Source of the DNA: Ilumatobacteraceae bacterium | Lineage (GTDB): Bacteria > Actinomycetota > Acidimicrobiia > Acidimicrobiales > Ilumatobacteraceae | Assembly (NCBI GenBank): GCA_019090765.1 | Contig: JAHRVJ010000157.1 | Coordinates: forward strand, 1 to 5,432 | Length of the DNA: 5,432 nt | Direction of reading: 5' to 3' | Shown: positions 5,365 to 5,432 of the stretch, one piece after another | Numbering within the stretch: the stretch's first letter is position 1 | How the letters are laid out: each line of letters opens with the position of its first letter | Notes under the pieces: model-generated | Database searches by the model: none | Seen by the model: the letters and a program-made list of their open reading frames with translations, nothing else | What the model was told of the DNA's origin: nothing | Position numbers and translations under genes: made by a program

Positions 5365-5432
5365 GTGGCTGACCCCTACGCTTTCGAGCTCGACGAGGTC
5401 AACGCGGGCCCGCTCGGCAACCCGATCCTGCG
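5365..5432 (+). CDS. Unidentified protein, N-terminal fragment
   Basis: A plus-strand reading frame starts at GTG 5365 and runs off the window after 22 codons and two bases. The peptide begins MADPYAFELDEVNAGPLG and continues NPIL. Third positions are strongly G/C (GAC, CCC, TAC, TTC, GAG, CTC), which supports real coding. I do not recognise the family from so short a piece. It is divergent from the DUF192 gene. The frame is also open upstream, with a TTG at 5311 as an alternative start, but that start lacks a ribosome-binding site; the GTG with its nearby TACCTT hexamer is preferred. Confidence 0.55.
   Translation, partial: MADPYAFELDEVNAGPLGNPIL

Noticed and set aside
1..5432. A new defence, mobile or biosynthetic system
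   Set aside because: The genes are conserved housekeeping families in a common order; there are no transposase, nuclease-ATPase pairs, repeats or att sites to support such a system.

Overview
The window looks like a chromosomal housekeeping segment from a moderately GC-rich actinobacterium. My best guess is a member of the class Acidimicrobiia. This is inferred from frequent GTG starts, few Shine-Dalgarno sites, an actinobacterial-type double-psi beta-barrel (DPBB) domain and the gene order; no marker for a finer assignment is present. Almost everything is on the minus strand and reads right to left. I see no mobile element, CRISPR array, tRNA or rRNA.

Layout in transcription order on the minus strand. 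First block: a DUF192 protein (5252-4902), then rsmI, the 16S rRNA C1402 2'-O-methyltransferase (4895-4062, 6 nt gap), then a HAD-IB (SerB-like) phosphatase (4069-3245, 8 nt overlap with rsmI). After an 87 bp gap comes the second block: metG, methionyl-tRNA synthetase (3157-1649), a possible 32-residue small ORF (1637-1539), tatD metal-dependent hydrolase (1542-766), a 149 bp spacer, a membrane-anchored protein with a degenerate DPBB domain (616-47), and the first 16 codons of what is very probably ksgA (50-1, cut by the window edge). On the far right a plus-strand gene starts at 5365 and is cut after 22 codons. It is divergent from DUF192 across a 112 bp intergenic region.

The left block matches the widely conserved bacterial order metG-tatD-(yabE/rpfB)-ksgA. 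The membrane DPBB protein sits exactly where Gram-positive genomes usually carry the cell-wall lytic factor RpfB/YabE, yet its barrel lacks the RlpA catalytic residues. Two 16S rRNA methyltransferases acting near the decoding centre (RsmI and the inferred KsgA) flank the initiator-relevant MetRS, so the stretch is largely a translation-maintenance cluster with two less understood passengers (DUF192 and the HAD phosphatase).

Stop/start junctions are tight. GTGA four-base overlaps occur at small ORF/tatD and at DPBB/ksgA. Three genes that open a transcription unit have a -10-like hexamer only 6-7 nt upstream of the start codon and no Shine-Dalgarno, which suggests leaderless transcripts.

I did not find a convincing new multi-gene system. 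The points most worth a second look are the small ORF between metG and tatD, the catalytically empty DPBB protein in the rpfB slot, and the C-terminal membrane segment on the HAD phosphatase.
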